Shown here: positions 19,417 through 28,988 of the stretch, in pieces | How positions within the stretch are numbered: the first letter of the stretch is position 1 | How the letters are laid out: the number at the start of each line of letters is the position of its first letter | Assembly (NCBI RefSeq): GCF_004801405.1 | Contig: NZ_SSOB01000034.1 | Coordinates: 1-64,000, forward strand | Direction: 5' to 3' | Source of the DNA: Cohnella fermenti | GTDB taxonomy: Bacteria; Bacillota; Bacilli; Paenibacillales; Paenibacillaceae | Length of the DNA stretch: 64,000 nucleotides | The notes under the pieces: model-generated | Databases searched by the model: none | What the model saw: only the letters and a program-made list of their open reading frames with translations | Told to the model about the DNA's origin: nothing | Position numbers and translations under genes: made by a program

Positions 19417-21822
19417 CTAGTCATCCATTCGTAAATCCCGTTCGCGTATCTCGTATACCGAGCCCGCTTCGGTCTGCCGGCTCCAGCGGCCGCCGCTCCC
19501 TGTACGGACCTCCAACGCTCCGCCAAGCAGCGAAAGGATACGGGCAAGCGCAAGCTTGCCGTCCGCCCACTCCAGGTCGACCTCGAAGCCGCCGCGAGCG
19601 CGCAGGCCCGAGATCGAACCGCTGCGCCAAGCGGCAGGCAGCGCGGGCAGCAGCTCGAGATAGCCAAGATGCGACTGCAGCAGCATCTCCGCAATGCCCG
19701 CCGTCGCCGCGAAGTTGCCGTCGATCTGGAACGGCGGATGCGCGTCGAACAGGTTCGGGTACACGCCGCCGCCCTCAGGCTTCTCGCTGTTCGAACGAAC
19801 AAGCGTCAGCAGCTTCGAGATAAGCTGCAAGGAGCGGTCTCCTTGGCGGAACCGGGCCCAGAGGCTGATTTTCCAGCCGAGGCTCCAGCCGGTGCCGTCG
19901 TCGCCTCGCCGCTCGAGCGAGCGCCTGGCCGCCTCGAACAGCTCCGGCGTCCCTTCCGCCGTCAACTCTCTGCCGGGGTATACGCCGAACAGATGGGACA
20001 CATGGCGATGGTGAACATCCTCGTCCTCGAAGTCCTGCGACCACTCCTGCAGTTGGCCGTACTTGCCGATCTGCAGCGGGAGCAGCTTCGCTTGCGCCTC
20101 CTCCAGCTCGCCGCGGAAGCTCTCGTCGATGCCGAGATCGGCGGCCGCCCGGATGCAGTTCGCGAACAGATCCCGGATCAGGCTCAGGTCCATCGTAGAC
20201 GCGATGCTGAGGCTCGTTCGCGGACCTTCCGGATCGTTCGGGTTCACGAACCGATGCTCGGGTGACGTCGCCGGCGATGTGACGAGATAACCGTTCTCGT
20301 CTTCAATCAGCCAATCGAGGCAGAACAGCGCCGCTCCCTTCATGAGCGGGTAGCCCTTCTCCCGAAGCCAGATCTTATCCGGATGGAAGGCATAGTGCTC
20401 CCACGGATGCTGCGCCAGCCACGCCCCGGCCATCGGCCAGAACGCCCAGGACGGGTCCCCGTGTCCGAAGGCGCCGACCGGCTCGGATTGTGCCCAGATA
20501 TCCGAATTATGATGCGCCGTCCAGCCTCTCGCGCCGTAATTGACGGCCGCCGTTCGCTCGCCGGTCTTCGCCAGATCGCCGATGAAGCCCAGCAGCGGCT
20601 CGTGGCATTCCGCCAGGTTGCACGTCTCCGCCGGCCAGTAGTTCATCTCCGCGTTAATGTTGAGCGTCCAGTTGCTGCTCCACGGCGGACGGGTCATCTC
20701 GTTCCAGATGCCCTGCAAGTTAGCAGGCCGGGTGCCAGGCCGCGAGCTGGCAATCATCAGGTAACGGCCATAGTTGAACAGCAGCTCCACGAGATGAGGG
20801 TCGCTTGCGCCGAAGCGCTCGATCCGCTCGTCGGTCGGCAGGTCGGGATCTGTCGACCGTTCGCCGCCGCCAAGGCTGAGCTTCACCCGGTCGAACAGCG
20901 CCCGGTAATCCGCGACGTGACCGGCGCGCAAGTGCTCATCCGGTGCCCCGAGCGCCTGGATCAGCGGTGCTGCCGCAAGCGCGACCTCGTCGATGCCGGT
21001 CTGTCCCGGCACGCGGTCGGCGCCGCCGAAGCTCGTCGCGGCGGTCAGAATAAGTGTCGCGGAGGATGCCTCGCTCACGTACAGCCCTCCGGCGTCGATG
21101 TCCGCCTTGGCGCGGTCTCCTTCCAGCCGAACGCCGAGCAGCGCTGCGAAGCGCATGCCTTCCTGTTCGCCTGGAGCGTCATAGACGAACGGGGCGCCGC
21201 TCGAATAGTAGTTCGGGTCCGCGTGCTTCGGCGCGACGCCGCGCAGGGCGAACGCGCAGGCATTCGCGCCCGCGGCGGAACCCTCGCCGCCCAGCTCCAG
21301 CAGCGACGTGCGCGAGCGCAGCGGGCTGCCCATCTTCGCGGCGAAGCTCAGCGCGCCCGGCTTGCTGCAGCGCAGCCGGATCACGATCGCCTGCGCCGGA
21401 TGCGATGCCCAAATCTCGCGCGTATACGTCGCATCGCCGACGTCGTACTCGACCTTGACGATCGCATTGGCAAGATCAAGCTCGCGCGTATATCGGGTAC
21501 GCGCGAAGTTGCCGTGCTCGAAGCCGATCGTCAAGTCCCCGAGCGGCAGGTACGACTGCACATACGGACCGAGCATCTCGCGCCGGCACAGCTCCTCCGC
21601 CTCCGCGTACTTCTCCTCGGCGAGCAGGCGGCGAACCGCCGGCAGCGCCTCCTTGGCCCGCGGGTTCGTGCCGATCTTCGGGCCGCCGGACCAGAGACTG
21701 TCTTCGTTCAGTTGCAGCCGTTCCGTCTCGATGCCTCCGAAGACCATCGCCCCCAAGCGGCCGTTGCCGACCGGCAGCGCCTCGGTCCAAACCTGTGCCG
21801 ACTTGCGATAATGGAGTCTCAT
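19417..21822 (-). CDS. GH95 family glycoside hydrolase (alpha-L-fucosidase-like)
   Basis: The 801-residue protein fits GH95, which contains alpha-1,2-L-fucosidases and alpha-L-galactosidases. Family landmarks are [16 protein letters not shown] at the N-terminus, [12 protein letters not shown] (likely catalytic Asn about 388 and 390), TSPEH (Glu about 522, probable acid) and [10 protein letters not shown] (Asp about 701). There is no signal peptide, so the substrate is probably imported as an oligosaccharide. The start at 21822 is 5 bp beyond the GH42 stop; an upstream TTG overlaps GH42. The exact sugar removed cannot be predicted from sequence alone. Confidence 0.92.
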   Translation of the reverse strand: MRLHYRKSAQVWTEALPVGNGRLGAMVFGGIETERLQLNEDSLWSGGPKIGTNPRAKEALPAVRRLLAEEKYAEAEELCRREMLGPYVQSYLPLGDLTIGFEHGNFARTRYTRELDLANAIVKVEYDVGDATYTREIWASHPAQAIVIRLRCSKPGALSFAAKMGSPLRSRTSLLELGGEGSAAGANACAFALRGVAPKHADPNYYSSGAPFVYDAPGEQEGMRFAALLGVRLEGDRAKADIDAGGLYVSEASSATLILTAATSFGGADRVPGQTGIDEVALAAAPLIQALGAPDEHLRAGHVADYRALFDRVKLSLGGGERSTDPDLPTDERIERFGASDPHLVELLFNYGRYLMIASSRPGTRPANLQGIWNEMTRPPWSSNWTLNINAEMNYWPAETCNLAECHEPLLGFIGDLAKTGERTAAVNYGARGWTAHHNSDIWAQSEPVGAFGHGDPSWAFWPMAGAWLAQHPWEHYAFHPDKIWLREKGYPLMKGAALFCLDWLIEDENGYLVTSPATSPEHRFVNPNDPEGPRTSLSIASTMDLSLIRDLFANCIRAAADLGIDESFRGELEEAQAKLLPLQIGKYGQLQEWSQDFEDEDVHHRHVSHLFGVYPGRELTAEGTPELFEAARRSLERRGDDGTGWSLGWKISLWARFRQGDRSLQLISKLLTLVRSNSEKPEGGGVYPNLFDAHPPFQIDGNFAATAGIAEMLLQSHLGYLELLPALPAAWRSGSISGLRARGGFEVDLEWADGKLALARILSLLGGALEVRTGSGGRWSRQTEAGSVYEIRERDLRMDD

Positions 21823-21826
21823 CGGC

Positions 21827-23869
21827 TTAGCGCACGGCTCCTTCTCTCTCAATAATAAGCACGCCTCTCGCCGGAACGGTGACGGAACCGGAAGCCGCCT
21901 CCCCGCTCAGCAGCTCGACACCGCCCGCGCCTTCGGCCAGTTCCACCGCGGCACCCTCGGCATTGTGGTTCAAGAGGAACAGGAACGACTTGTCTCCCTT
22001 GATCCGCTCCGCCGCCTCAACGCCGGCGGGAACGTTCGCAAGCGGCTTGATCCCCTTGCTCTCGCACAGGTTCTTCAGGAAGTGCTCCATGAAGCGCTTG
22101 TCCGGACTTGTCGCCACGTACCAAGCTTCGCCTTGGCCGAACTTGTTCACCGTCAGCGCCGGCATTCCCTTGTAGAAGTCGGAGCCGTAGGTCGCGAGCA
22201 CTTCCGCGCCTTCGGAATGGATCAGGTCGCACAGCAGGCCGCACTCGTACGTGCCGCTAAGCGAGCCGCGTTCGCCGCTCATGACGACCTGGTTCGTCAC
22301 GCCCGGGAACAGCGCGTCGATCTCCTCCGCCCAGATGCCGAGCACCTTGCGCAGCTCGCCCGGATAACCGCCGAGCGTCACGAGATCGTTCTCGTTCACG
22401 ATGCCGCTGAAGAACGTCGTCACGAACGTGCCGCCCGCTTCGACGAACTTCTCGACCTTCTGCGCATACCCCGTCTTCACCATGTACAGAACCGGCGCAA
22501 TGACGATATCGTAGCCGGAGAGATCGGTCTCGACGCCGATCATATCCGCTTGGATGCCAAGCTTGAACAGCGCGTCGTAATACTTGTGCACTTCGTCCTG
22601 ATACTTGAGCGCGACCGTCGGGCCGCTCGTCAGGTCCGTCGCCCAGCGGTTCTCCCAGTCGTAGACGAGCGCGACGCGGGCATTCGGGCGGGAATCGAGC
22701 AGCCGGTCGCCGAGCTGCTGCAGCTCGCGGCCGAGCTCGGCGCTTTCGCGGAACACGCGCGTATGCTCATGCCCGACATGCTCGATGACCGCGCCGTGGT
22801 ACTTCTCGCAGGCACCGACCGAGCGGCGAAGCTGGAAGAACATGACCGTATCCGCTCCGCGGGCGACGGCCTGGTAGCTCCACAGCCGCATGACGCCCGG
22901 GCGCTTCAAGGAATTGTAAGCCTGCCAGTTCTGTTGGCTCGGCGTCTGCTCCATCAGCATAAACGGTTGGCCTTGCTTCAAGCCGCGCATCAGATCGTGC
23001 GTCATCGCCGTCAGACTGATCGGCGTATCAAGCGACGGATAGTTGTCCCAAGAGACGACGTCCATATGCTTCGCCCATTCGAAGTAGTCGAGCTCCGGAT
23101 AGAAGCCCATCAGATTCGTCGTGACCGGCACGTCCGGCGTATGCTTCTTGAGCGCATCGTATTCGAGACGGTAGCAGTCCAGCAGGCTCGCCGATTGGAA
23201 GCGACGGTAGTCGAGAGAGATGCCCTGGAAGTTCGTGCGGCTGCCGTCCCATTCCTCGGACAGCGCGTTCGGAGGAACGATCTCGTCCCAATCGTAGAAC
23301 GTATGGCCCCAGAAGCGCGTGTTCCACGCCTTGTTCACGGCGTCGATCGAACCGTAGCGCTTCTGCAGCCAGACGCGGAACGCCTCGGCGCAGTTGTCGC
23401 AATAGCAATAGCCGCCGTATTCGTTCGAGACGTGCCAGATAAGCAACGCCGGATGATCCTTATAGCGTTCCGCCAGCTTCTCGGCGATGCGAACGGAGTA
23501 CTTGCGGAACACCGGACTGTTCGGACACGAATTATGGCGACCGCCGAACTTGCGCTTGCGGCCGTTGTAATCGACGCGAGTCACTTCCGGATACTTCTTC
23601 GCCATCCAGGCCGGATGCGCGCCGGTGCTCGTCGCCAGGCAGACGCCGACGCCATTCTTATGAAGCCGCTCGATTGTCTCGTCGAGCCATTCGAAGTTGT
23701 ACTCGTCCTCGCTCGGCTGGCTCAGCGCCCAAGAGAACACATTGATCGTCGCGACATCGATGCCCGCGAGCTTGAACAGACGGTCGTCCTCCGCCCATGT
23801 ATCCGCTTCCCATTGCTCCGGATTGTAGTCCCCGCCGTACCAGATTTTCGGCAACTTCTCATTTATCAT
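21827..23869 (-). CDS. GH42 beta-galactosidase
   Basis: The 680-residue protein is a GH42 enzyme. It has a TIM barrel with acid/base Glu150 (HVSNEYGG) and nucleophile Glu307 (LMEQTP), a trimerisation domain (about 390-600) and a C-terminal beta domain. Cys115, Cys155, Cys157 and Cys160 (SCP ... YCYCDNC) match the zinc site of several GH42 enzymes. An AAGGAG site lies 8 bp before the start. It is intracellular and first in the operon with GH95 and GH2, divergent from an AraC-type regulator. GH42 enzymes typically act on plant or oligosaccharide galactosides rather than lactose. Confidence 0.95.
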   Translation of the reverse strand: MINEKLPKIWYGGDYNPEQWEADTWAEDDRLFKLAGIDVATINVFSWALSQPSEDEYNFEWLDETIERLHKNGVGVCLATSTGAHPAWMAKKYPEVTRVDYNGRKRKFGGRHNSCPNSPVFRKYSVRIAEKLAERYKDHPALLIWHVSNEYGGYCYCDNCAEAFRVWLQKRYGSIDAVNKAWNTRFWGHTFYDWDEIVPPNALSEEWDGSRTNFQGISLDYRRFQSASLLDCYRLEYDALKKHTPDVPVTTNLMGFYPELDYFEWAKHMDVVSWDNYPSLDTPISLTAMTHDLMRGLKQGQPFMLMEQTPSQQNWQAYNSLKRPGVMRLWSYQAVARGADTVMFFQLRRSVGACEKYHGAVIEHVGHEHTRVFRESAELGRELQQLGDRLLDSRPNARVALVYDWENRWATDLTSGPTVALKYQDEVHKYYDALFKLGIQADMIGVETDLSGYDIVIAPVLYMVKTGYAQKVEKFVEAGGTFVTTFFSGIVNENDLVTLGGYPGELRKVLGIWAEEIDALFPGVTNQVVMSGERGSLSGTYECGLLCDLIHSEGAEVLATYGSDFYKGMPALTVNKFGQGEAWYVATSPDKRFMEHFLKNLCESKGIKPLANVPAGVEAAERIKGDKSFLFLLNHNAEGAAVELAEGAGGVELLSGEAASGSVTVPARGVLIIEREGAVR

Positions 23870-23897
23870 ATGGCAAGCTCCTTCGCTGGATTAAAGT

Positions 23898-23923
23898 TTA
23901 ATATAAGGATATCCCTATATTAA
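23898..23923. promoter_or_regulatory. 26-bp near-perfect palindrome between GH42 and araC-type genes
   Basis: Outer arms TTAATATA and TATATTAA are perfect; the centre holds GGATATCC; 12 of 13 base pairs match. It lies 29 bp upstream of the GH42 start and 75 bp upstream of the divergent regulator. It may be an operator and may also supply -10-like TATA sequences. AraC proteins usually bind direct repeats, so a different regulator could be the user. Confidence 0.55.
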
Positions 23924-23998
23924 TCCAAGTAGGAGTACGGTAAAATATAAACATCTAGCAAGCGTATATAAGAATATGACAGAGGAGTCTGAGGCAAA

Positions 23999-24820
23999 AT
24001 GAGGAGATTCGTGCTGACGAACGGCCAGGAGCATGCGCTTCCCCTGTTCGTCGAGACGGTCGGGGCAGCGAAGGAAGCGGACAAAATGGTGCGAAGCGAA
24101 GGCTACCCTTATTATCATTGGCTGCAGACGATCCGTGGGGAAGGCGTCTTCCGCATCGGCGATCGCGCCTACGCCCTTCCCGCCAACAGCGGCATCCTTG
24201 TGCAGCCCGGCGTGCCGCATACCTACGAGACTCGCGGCGACCATTGGGACACCGCTTATCTGACGTTCGGCGGGCCGAACGCTCCGGAACTGCTGCAATC
24301 GCTGAATCTGCTCGAGCCCGTGCCGATGCACTGGGAGAACGACTCGCCGATGAGCCACCTGCTTGAAGGGATGCTCGACCGGCTGGAGGAGGACGCCGAC
24401 CTGTTCGGCCTCACCGCCTCGGCGGAAGCTTATCGCTTCCTTATTACGCTTCGCCACTACGGCTCGCCGGACAGCCCCTCCGCAAGAGTTCGCAGCTCGG
24501 AGAAGCTGCGCCCCCTGCTGGAGTGGATGGAGCGCAGCTATGCGAACGCCGACGTCGGTCTCGCCGAGATGTCGGACGTGCTGAACATGCCCGTCAGCTC
24601 GCTGAACGTACTTTTCCGCGGCACATTCGGCGTCTCGCCTTACGTCTACCTCATCCAGCTCCGCCTGCGCAAGGCGAAGGAACTGCTCATCAACCAGCCC
24701 GCCACCCCGGTCAAGCAGATCGCCGAATACGTCGGCTTCCGCGATGCCAGCCACTTCGTGGCCACCTTCCGACGCAAGACGGGCATCCCTCCGGAGCAAT
24801 TCCGGCGCTTGTATGGATGA
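23999..24820 (+). CDS. AraC family transcriptional regulator
   Basis: The 273-residue protein has an N-terminal cupin-like sensor half (about residues 35-110, with IRGEGVFRIGDRAYALPANSGILVQPGVPHTYE) and two C-terminal helix-turn-helix motifs (about 170-270). The second is the typical VKQIAEYVGFRDASHFVATFRRKTGIPPEQFRR block. Its divergent position next to GH42-GH95-GH2 suggests that it activates those genes when a galactoside or fucoside is present. A GAGGAG-like site precedes the start. Confidence 0.93.
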   Translation: MRRFVLTNGQEHALPLFVETVGAAKEADKMVRSEGYPYYHWLQTIRGEGVFRIGDRAYALPANSGILVQPGVPHTYETRGDHWDTAYLTFGGPNAPELLQSLNLLEPVPMHWENDSPMSHLLEGMLDRLEEDADLFGLTASAEAYRFLITLRHYGSPDSPSARVRSSEKLRPLLEWMERSYANADVGLAEMSDVLNMPVSSLNVLFRGTFGVSPYVYLIQLRLRKAKELLINQPATPVKQIAEYVGFRDASHFVATFRRKTGIPPEQFRRLYG

Positions 24821-24849
24821 GGGTGAGGCGAGATCATGCGGCCCTTCTC

Positions 24850-25050
24850 GCCCAACAATCGGACAGCTTGTATTCCCCCGCCACCGACCGCCCATTCCGC
24901 CCCAATTCCCCCGTTTCAGCCAATTTATCCGGTTCGCCCAATTCGTTCAATTCGTTTTCGTCCAATTCGTCCAATCCACCTAATTCGCCCCATTCGACAA
25001 ATTACCCAATTTCTCCCAAAACCACTCCGCCGCACCCCCTAATTTTCAAT
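24850..25050. repeat. Low-complexity region with CCAATTCGT-like repeats
   Basis: The stretch is built from many imperfect copies of a 9-12 bp motif resembling CCAATTCG(T/C)(C/T). No gene is supported. It separates the AraC-type gene from the LexA-controlled gene. Confidence 0.6.
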
Positions 25051-25112
25051 TAGCACGCCTCTCCCTTTCGTTCAGTACGCGTCGGTCGAATCCTTTTTTT
25101 CCTCGCTCAGCC

Positions 25113-25140
25113 TTGCATTTTCCCATAAAAATGTTATTAT
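25113..25140 (+). promoter_or_regulatory. Sigma-A promoter of the IS1595-like gene
   Basis: TTGCAT (25113-25118) and TATTAT (25135-25140) are separated by 16 bp. The -10 element directly abuts the LexA-type palindrome, so repressor binding would cover the transcription start. Confidence 0.7.
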
Positions 25141-25164
25141 AAAAGAGAACAAACGTTCTCTTTT
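25141..25164. promoter_or_regulatory. LexA (SOS) box in a perfect inverted repeat
   Basis: The core GAACAAACGTTC matches the Gram-positive LexA/DinR consensus GAAC-N4-GTTC. It sits inside a larger inverted repeat with 10-bp perfect arms (AAAAGAGAAC and GTTCTCTTTT) and a 4-bp centre. Placed between the -10 element and the ribosome binding site, it predicts induction by DNA damage. Confidence 0.8.
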
Positions 25165-25179
25165 CGAGGAGGAATGGAA

Positions 25180-26025
25180 ATGGTTGAGTCGTATGAATCG
25201 TTCTTGCTGGCTCAAGGCGGAGAAGAGGCTTGCCTGGACTTTTTCCTGCGCTGCAGATGGCCCGACGGGTTCCGATGCCCGGATTGCGGTTGCCGCGAGG
25301 CATACACCATCTCAACCCGTCGCCTGCCTCTCTTCGAGTGTGCCCGTTGCCACCTTCAGACTTCCGTCACCTCCGGCACCGTTCTCGAAGGAACGCGCAC
25401 CCTTCTTTCCAAGTGGCTCTATGCCATGAGGAGGGTAGGCGATCCTTCGGTCGGCATCAACGCCGTCCAATTGTCCAAGCTCGTCCGCGTCACCTACAAG
25501 ACGGCGTATGCCATGTTGAACAAGATTCGTCAATGTTTAAGCGCTTGGCAGACGGATAAGCTCGCCGGACGCATCGAAGCCGGGTTGGCCTTATGGGGCC
25601 GGGAACTATGCGGTTCATTCGATTTAGCCCCGACCCAACAGCCTTTGGCAGTCGGGCTTGCTTGCGATGACTCCGACCACTCTGAGAAGCTTGTCATCAT
25701 GGAAATTCCCCGGGAACGAATGAATGAACGTTGGATGGACCCCCTAGACGTCGATCTATTTAAGGAGCTTCACTTCGCCTCCGACCCGATCAGTCAAGGG
25801 AATCCCGTTCATTGTTCCCGCTTTTTAACCAAGCGCAAGTGCCCGACTCTGGCCTCCGTGATCAAGGCGGGCTTTAAGCGAATAAATGATTCCTATCATG
25901 GCGTGCATCCACGGCACCTGTTCAAATATTTAGCCGAATTCACCTTTCGCTACAACTCGACTCGAGACGGCTGCAACGCCCTTCTGCATATAGTTCACGC
26001 TTGCTCCTCCCGGTCTGCAGCATAA
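25180..26025 (+). CDS. IS1595-like zinc-ribbon protein, probably a domesticated transposase
   Basis: The 281-residue protein begins with an IS1595-type zinc ribbon (Cys33, Cys36 in CPDCG; Cys54, Cys57 in CARC). A helical DNA-binding region follows, then a region resembling the end of ISXO2-type DDE transposases (GFKRINDSYHGVHPRHLFKYLAEFTFRYN). The place where IS1595 enzymes have VEVDE reads RIEAGLALWG, and no clear second Asp or Asn is seen, so the catalytic residues seem lost. The start at 25180 is preferred: GAGGAGG lies 7 bp upstream, while the ATG at 25174 is only 1 bp from it. No flanking terminal inverted repeats were found. It is expressed from a LexA-type promoter. Confidence 0.8.
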   Translation: MVESYESFLLAQGGEEACLDFFLRCRWPDGFRCPDCGCREAYTISTRRLPLFECARCHLQTSVTSGTVLEGTRTLLSKWLYAMRRVGDPSVGINAVQLSKLVRVTYKTAYAMLNKIRQCLSAWQTDKLAGRIEAGLALWGRELCGSFDLAPTQQPLAVGLACDDSDHSEKLVIMEIPRERMNERWMDPLDVDLFKELHFASDPISQGNPVHCSRFLTKRKCPTLASVIKAGFKRINDSYHGVHPRHLFKYLAEFTFRYNSTRDGCNALLHIVHACSSRSAA

Positions 26026-26067
26026 CAAATGCGGCTCGTGGTCTATTCGTATTCCGAATAATTCCGC

Positions 26068-26143
26068 AATTCGAATACTGGGTCAGCTCGGAGGCTGAGT
26101 TAATTCGAATACTGAGCGAATGGGAGAAGAGGCATAATCGATT
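26068..26143. repeat. Short direct repeats and a dispersed CTGAGCGA-type motif
   Basis: AATTCGAATACTG occurs at 26068-26080 and 26102-26114. The second copy runs into CTGAGCGAATGGGAGAAG (from 26112) and then AGGCATAATCG. This motif recurs twice, in opposite orientations, near 40.6-40.8 kb. Confidence 0.6.
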
Positions 26144-26244
26144 CGAACGGGTAATCCCACTTGGGAGCCGCCATGCAAAAGAAAGAGCGCGAGGTTCTCC
26201 CTCGCGCCCAGCTTCTTCATGGCCCAACTTCTTCCGTGATGAAT

Positions 26245-27237
26245 TTATCTTGTTGTCTCCTTGCCGCCGGACAGGAGCCGATCGACTTCGGCCAGCTTCG
26301 GCAGCCCTTCCCAGTCGCCCTTGTATTGGGTCGCGAGCGCCCCCATCAGGTTCGCACGGCCAAGGGCGTGCTGGAGCCGCTCGCCGTCTTCGCCCTTCGG
26401 GTCGTGCTTCAGCCAGGAGGACAGGAAGCCGGCGGCGAACGCATCGCCCGCGCCTACCGTGTCCACCACGTGCTTGACCGGGTTCGGCTTGGCCCGATAA
26501 GCAGCACGCGGCGTGAAGCCGATCGAGCCGGCTTCGCCGAGCTTCAACACGACGGCCTTCGCGCCGAGCGACAGGAAGTGGGCGCCGTAGCCTTCTTCCG
26601 TCATCTCGCCGACGAGGAATTCCGCTTCCTCCAGCCCCGGCATGAAGATGTCGCACAGCGGGATGAGAGAGAGCAGCGTCTCGCGCGCCTTCTCTTCGCT
26701 CCACAGCTTGCGGCGCAGGTTCGGGTCGAACGAGACGGTCAGGCCCTGCCTGCGGGCTTCGGTCATCGCGGCCCTCACCGCATCTGCCGTGCCTTCGCCG
26801 AGCGCGGGGGTAATGCCGGTTACGTGCAGGTGACCGGCGCCTTCGAACCAATCGCTCTTCACGTGGGACGCCGAGAGTGTGCTGGCCGCCGAGCCCTTGC
26901 GATAATAATAGACGTTCGGATCGCCGTAGCCTTTGAATTCCTTGAAGTAAACCGCAGTCGGATAAGCGGCGTCCCTCTCGGCCTGGCCGATGTCCACGCC
27001 TTCGCCCGCCAGCGTCGACAGAATAAGATCGCCGAACGGGTCATTGCCGACCCGGCTGATCCAGCGCACCTTCAGGCCGAGCCGCGAGAGGCCGATCGCC
27101 ACGTTGGACTCCGCGCCCGCAATCGATCGCGTGAAGAGCGGGGCGTAAGCGAGCGGGCCTTCGCTCATCGGCTGCAGCAGGATCATGCTCTCCCCGATCG
27201 TCACGACATCGATGCGCGCTCCGTTGGAGGTCGTCAT
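26245..27237 (-). CDS. kdgK: 2-keto-3-deoxygluconate kinase (PfkB family)
   Basis: The 330-residue PfkB-family kinase phosphorylates 2-keto-3-deoxygluconate to KDPG. It shows the family N-terminal block IAGAESNVAIGLSRLG and the C-terminal ATP/anion-hole motif DTVGAGDAFAAGF with the catalytic Asp. Substrate is assigned mainly from context: it overlaps the KDPG aldolase stop by ATGA, so both belong to the last two steps of uronate or pectin catabolism. Other sugar kinases of this family are possible if context is ignored. Confidence 0.88.
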   Translation of the reverse strand: MTTSNGARIDVVTIGESMILLQPMSEGPLAYAPLFTRSIAGAESNVAIGLSRLGLKVRWISRVGNDPFGDLILSTLAGEGVDIGQAERDAAYPTAVYFKEFKGYGDPNVYYYRKGSAASTLSASHVKSDWFEGAGHLHVTGITPALGEGTADAVRAAMTEARRQGLTVSFDPNLRRKLWSEEKARETLLSLIPLCDIFMPGLEEAEFLVGEMTEEGYGAHFLSLGAKAVVLKLGEAGSIGFTPRAAYRAKPNPVKHVVDTVGAGDAFAAGFLSSWLKHDPKGEDGERLQHALGRANLMGALATQYKGDWEGLPKLAEVDRLLSGGKETTR

Positions 27238-27872
27238 TTGGCTCCCTTAACCTCCGCCACGAACGCTTGGGCAAGCTTGGTCAACTCGTCGAACTTGCCG
27301 TCCTTCACGAGTTGCTTGTCCACCAGGTTGCCGCCGAGGCCGACCGCGATTGCGCCCGCGTCGAGCACATTGTTGATGTTGGACAGGTTGACTCCGCCCG
27401 TCGCCACCATCGGGATATGGTTCAGAGGACCGCGAACTTCCTTCAGGTAGTTGACGCCGAGTGCGCCCATTGGGAACACCTTGACCGCCGAAGCGCCCGC
27501 CTTGTACGCACGAACGATCTCGCTCGGCGTCATCGTGCCCGGCCATACTTCGATGCCTTGCTCGACGCCGTAGTAGATAACTTCTTCGTCCAGGTTAGGA
27601 GAGATGATATATTCCGCTCCCGCAGCAACCGCTTCCTTGGCTTGACCGATATCAAGCACGGTTCCGGCGCCGATTCTCATGCGCCCTTCGTACTTCTCCT
27701 TGAAGCGGGAGATCATGCCGAGCGCGCCGTCCGTGTTCAGAGTAACTTCAAGGAACACGATGCCGCCTTCGTACAGCGCTTCCGCCGTCGCATCGCCGGA
27801 TTCGGCGGAGATGCCGCGAATGATCGCGACGATCTTCTCATCGGATAGAGCTTGCAATAAATCGTTGGACAT
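27234..27872 (-). CDS. eda: KDPG/KHG aldolase
   Basis: The 212-residue class I aldolase cleaves KDPG to pyruvate and glyceraldehyde 3-phosphate. Motifs include AIIRGISAESG near the N-terminus, RIGAGTVLD (catalytic Glu/Arg region), EYIISPNLDEEV, and VKVFPMGALGVNYLK, which holds the Schiff-base Lys. Length is typical. It is translated first and overlaps kdgK by ATGA. No regulator is adjacent; the 200 bp upstream show no clear operator. Confidence 0.92.
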   Translation of the reverse strand: MSNDLLQALSDEKIVAIIRGISAESGDATAEALYEGGIVFLEVTLNTDGALGMISRFKEKYEGRMRIGAGTVLDIGQAKEAVAAGAEYIISPNLDEEVIYYGVEQGIEVWPGTMTPSEIVRAYKAGASAVKVFPMGALGVNYLKEVRGPLNHIPMVATGGVNLSNINNVLDAGAIAVGLGGNLVDKQLVKDGKFDELTKLAQAFVAEVKGAK

Positions 27873-28034
27873 GAATTCCCGCTACCCCTTTCGACCAAGC
27901 CTCTGAAGCTTGACCCTCTGTTTGTCGCCTATGATCGCCTTATCGAGCCTTCGTTCACCAGTTTACCACTCTCATTGTATTCCGTAAATCCGACAGAATA
28001 AATAGCTCCGTTTGACGCAACAGTACACCGAACG

Positions 28035-28064
28035 AAAACCCCGCTCCTCGGTCAGAGGAGGGGG
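28035..28064 (-). terminator. Terminator of the glycine-rich lipoprotein gene
   Basis: On the minus strand CCCCCTCCTC pairs with GAGGAGCGGGG around a TGACC loop and runs into TTTTCGTT. Confidence 0.75.
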
Positions 28065-28075
28065 CTCGCTTAAGC

Positions 28076-28879
28076 TTATGATTGGGTCGACTGGGCGCTG
28101 GCCGCCGGAGCCTGGCCATCCGTTTGGCCTTGGGTGCCTTGGCCGCCGCCTTGACCTCTCATACCGCCGCCCATGCCGCCCATGCCGCCGAGCGTGATCT
28201 TCGTCGCTTCCTGCGTGCCATCGGTCAGCCAGATCGTCAACACGTCGTCCGCCTTGAGGTCAGAGAGGGCGACGTCGGTCGACGTCATCTCGTTGTTCTC
28301 GAACGATGTCTTCTGAACGACGGTTGCGTCGGTGACGGTAATATCGACCGTCTCCTCCGTGAACATGTTCTCCATCCCGCCGCCTTGCGGGCGGCCTTCG
28401 CCATTGCCGTCGCCGGACGGCGCTCCGCTGGGCGGCTGCTGCCCGTCTGCGGGGGCTTGTCCATCCGCCGGAGCTTGTCCGTCTGCCGGAGCTTGCCCGC
28501 CGTTGCCTCCGTTGGCATCCTGGCCGCCGTTGCCGCCTTGGCCGCGACCGCCGCCGCCTTGACCGCCGTTGCCCTGGCCTCTCATGCCGCCGCCCATCTG
28601 ACTCGGGTCGATGCTTGACTTATAAACCGTAATCGTGTTGCCGTTCACGCTCTTGATCTTGCCGATCAGGCTGGCGGCATTGCCGTTCTCGTCCACCATG
28701 CCGCCCCCGAAGCCGCCGCCCGCACCGCCTTGGCCTTGCTCGCCCTGTGCGGCACCGCCGCTGGCTTCCGTCTGCGCTCCCGAAGCCGCCTGCGTACCGG
28801 AATTGTTCGAGCCGCAGCCGGAGAGCAGGGCGATTGCAAGTGCTCCGCTGAGGGCTAGGTTCCATTTTCTGATCGTCAT
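28076..28879 (-). CDS. Glycine-rich secreted lipoprotein
   Basis: The 267-residue protein has a lipoprotein signal peptide (lipobox LLSGC, Cys22). Most of the chain is glycine-, glutamine- and alanine-rich low complexity, including three tandem APADGQ units around residues 130-150 and GQGG-type runs. Two short ordered segments (SLIGKIKSVNGNTITVY and TDVALSDLKADDVLTIWLTDGTQEATKITL) resemble small beta domains. No catalytic motif is visible. It lies 109 bp beyond the ABC exporter pair and may serve as its extracytoplasmic partner, but this rests on position only. Confidence 0.8.
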   Translation of the reverse strand: MTIRKWNLALSGALAIALLSGCGSNNSGTQAASGAQTEASGGAAQGEQGQGGAGGGFGGGMVDENGNAASLIGKIKSVNGNTITVYKSSIDPSQMGGGMRGQGNGGQGGGGRGQGGNGGQDANGGNGGQAPADGQAPADGQAPADGQQPPSGAPSGDGNGEGRPQGGGMENMFTEETVDITVTDATVVQKTSFENNEMTSTDVALSDLKADDVLTIWLTDGTQEATKITLGGMGGMGGGMRGQGGGQGTQGQTDGQAPAASAQSTQS

Positions 28880-28988
28880 AGGTTAATCTTCCTCCCATAG
28901 TTCCAACTATAAGGGAAGGTACCACGAGAATATGAACGGACGATGAATAATGGCTTAGCCCCAGCTAAAAAACGGGCGGTCAGCGCTC

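Noticed and set aside
25174-25179. Alternative start ATG for the IS1595-like gene
   Set aside because: Only one base separates it from the GAGGAGG site, too close for initiation; the ATG six bases further fits.
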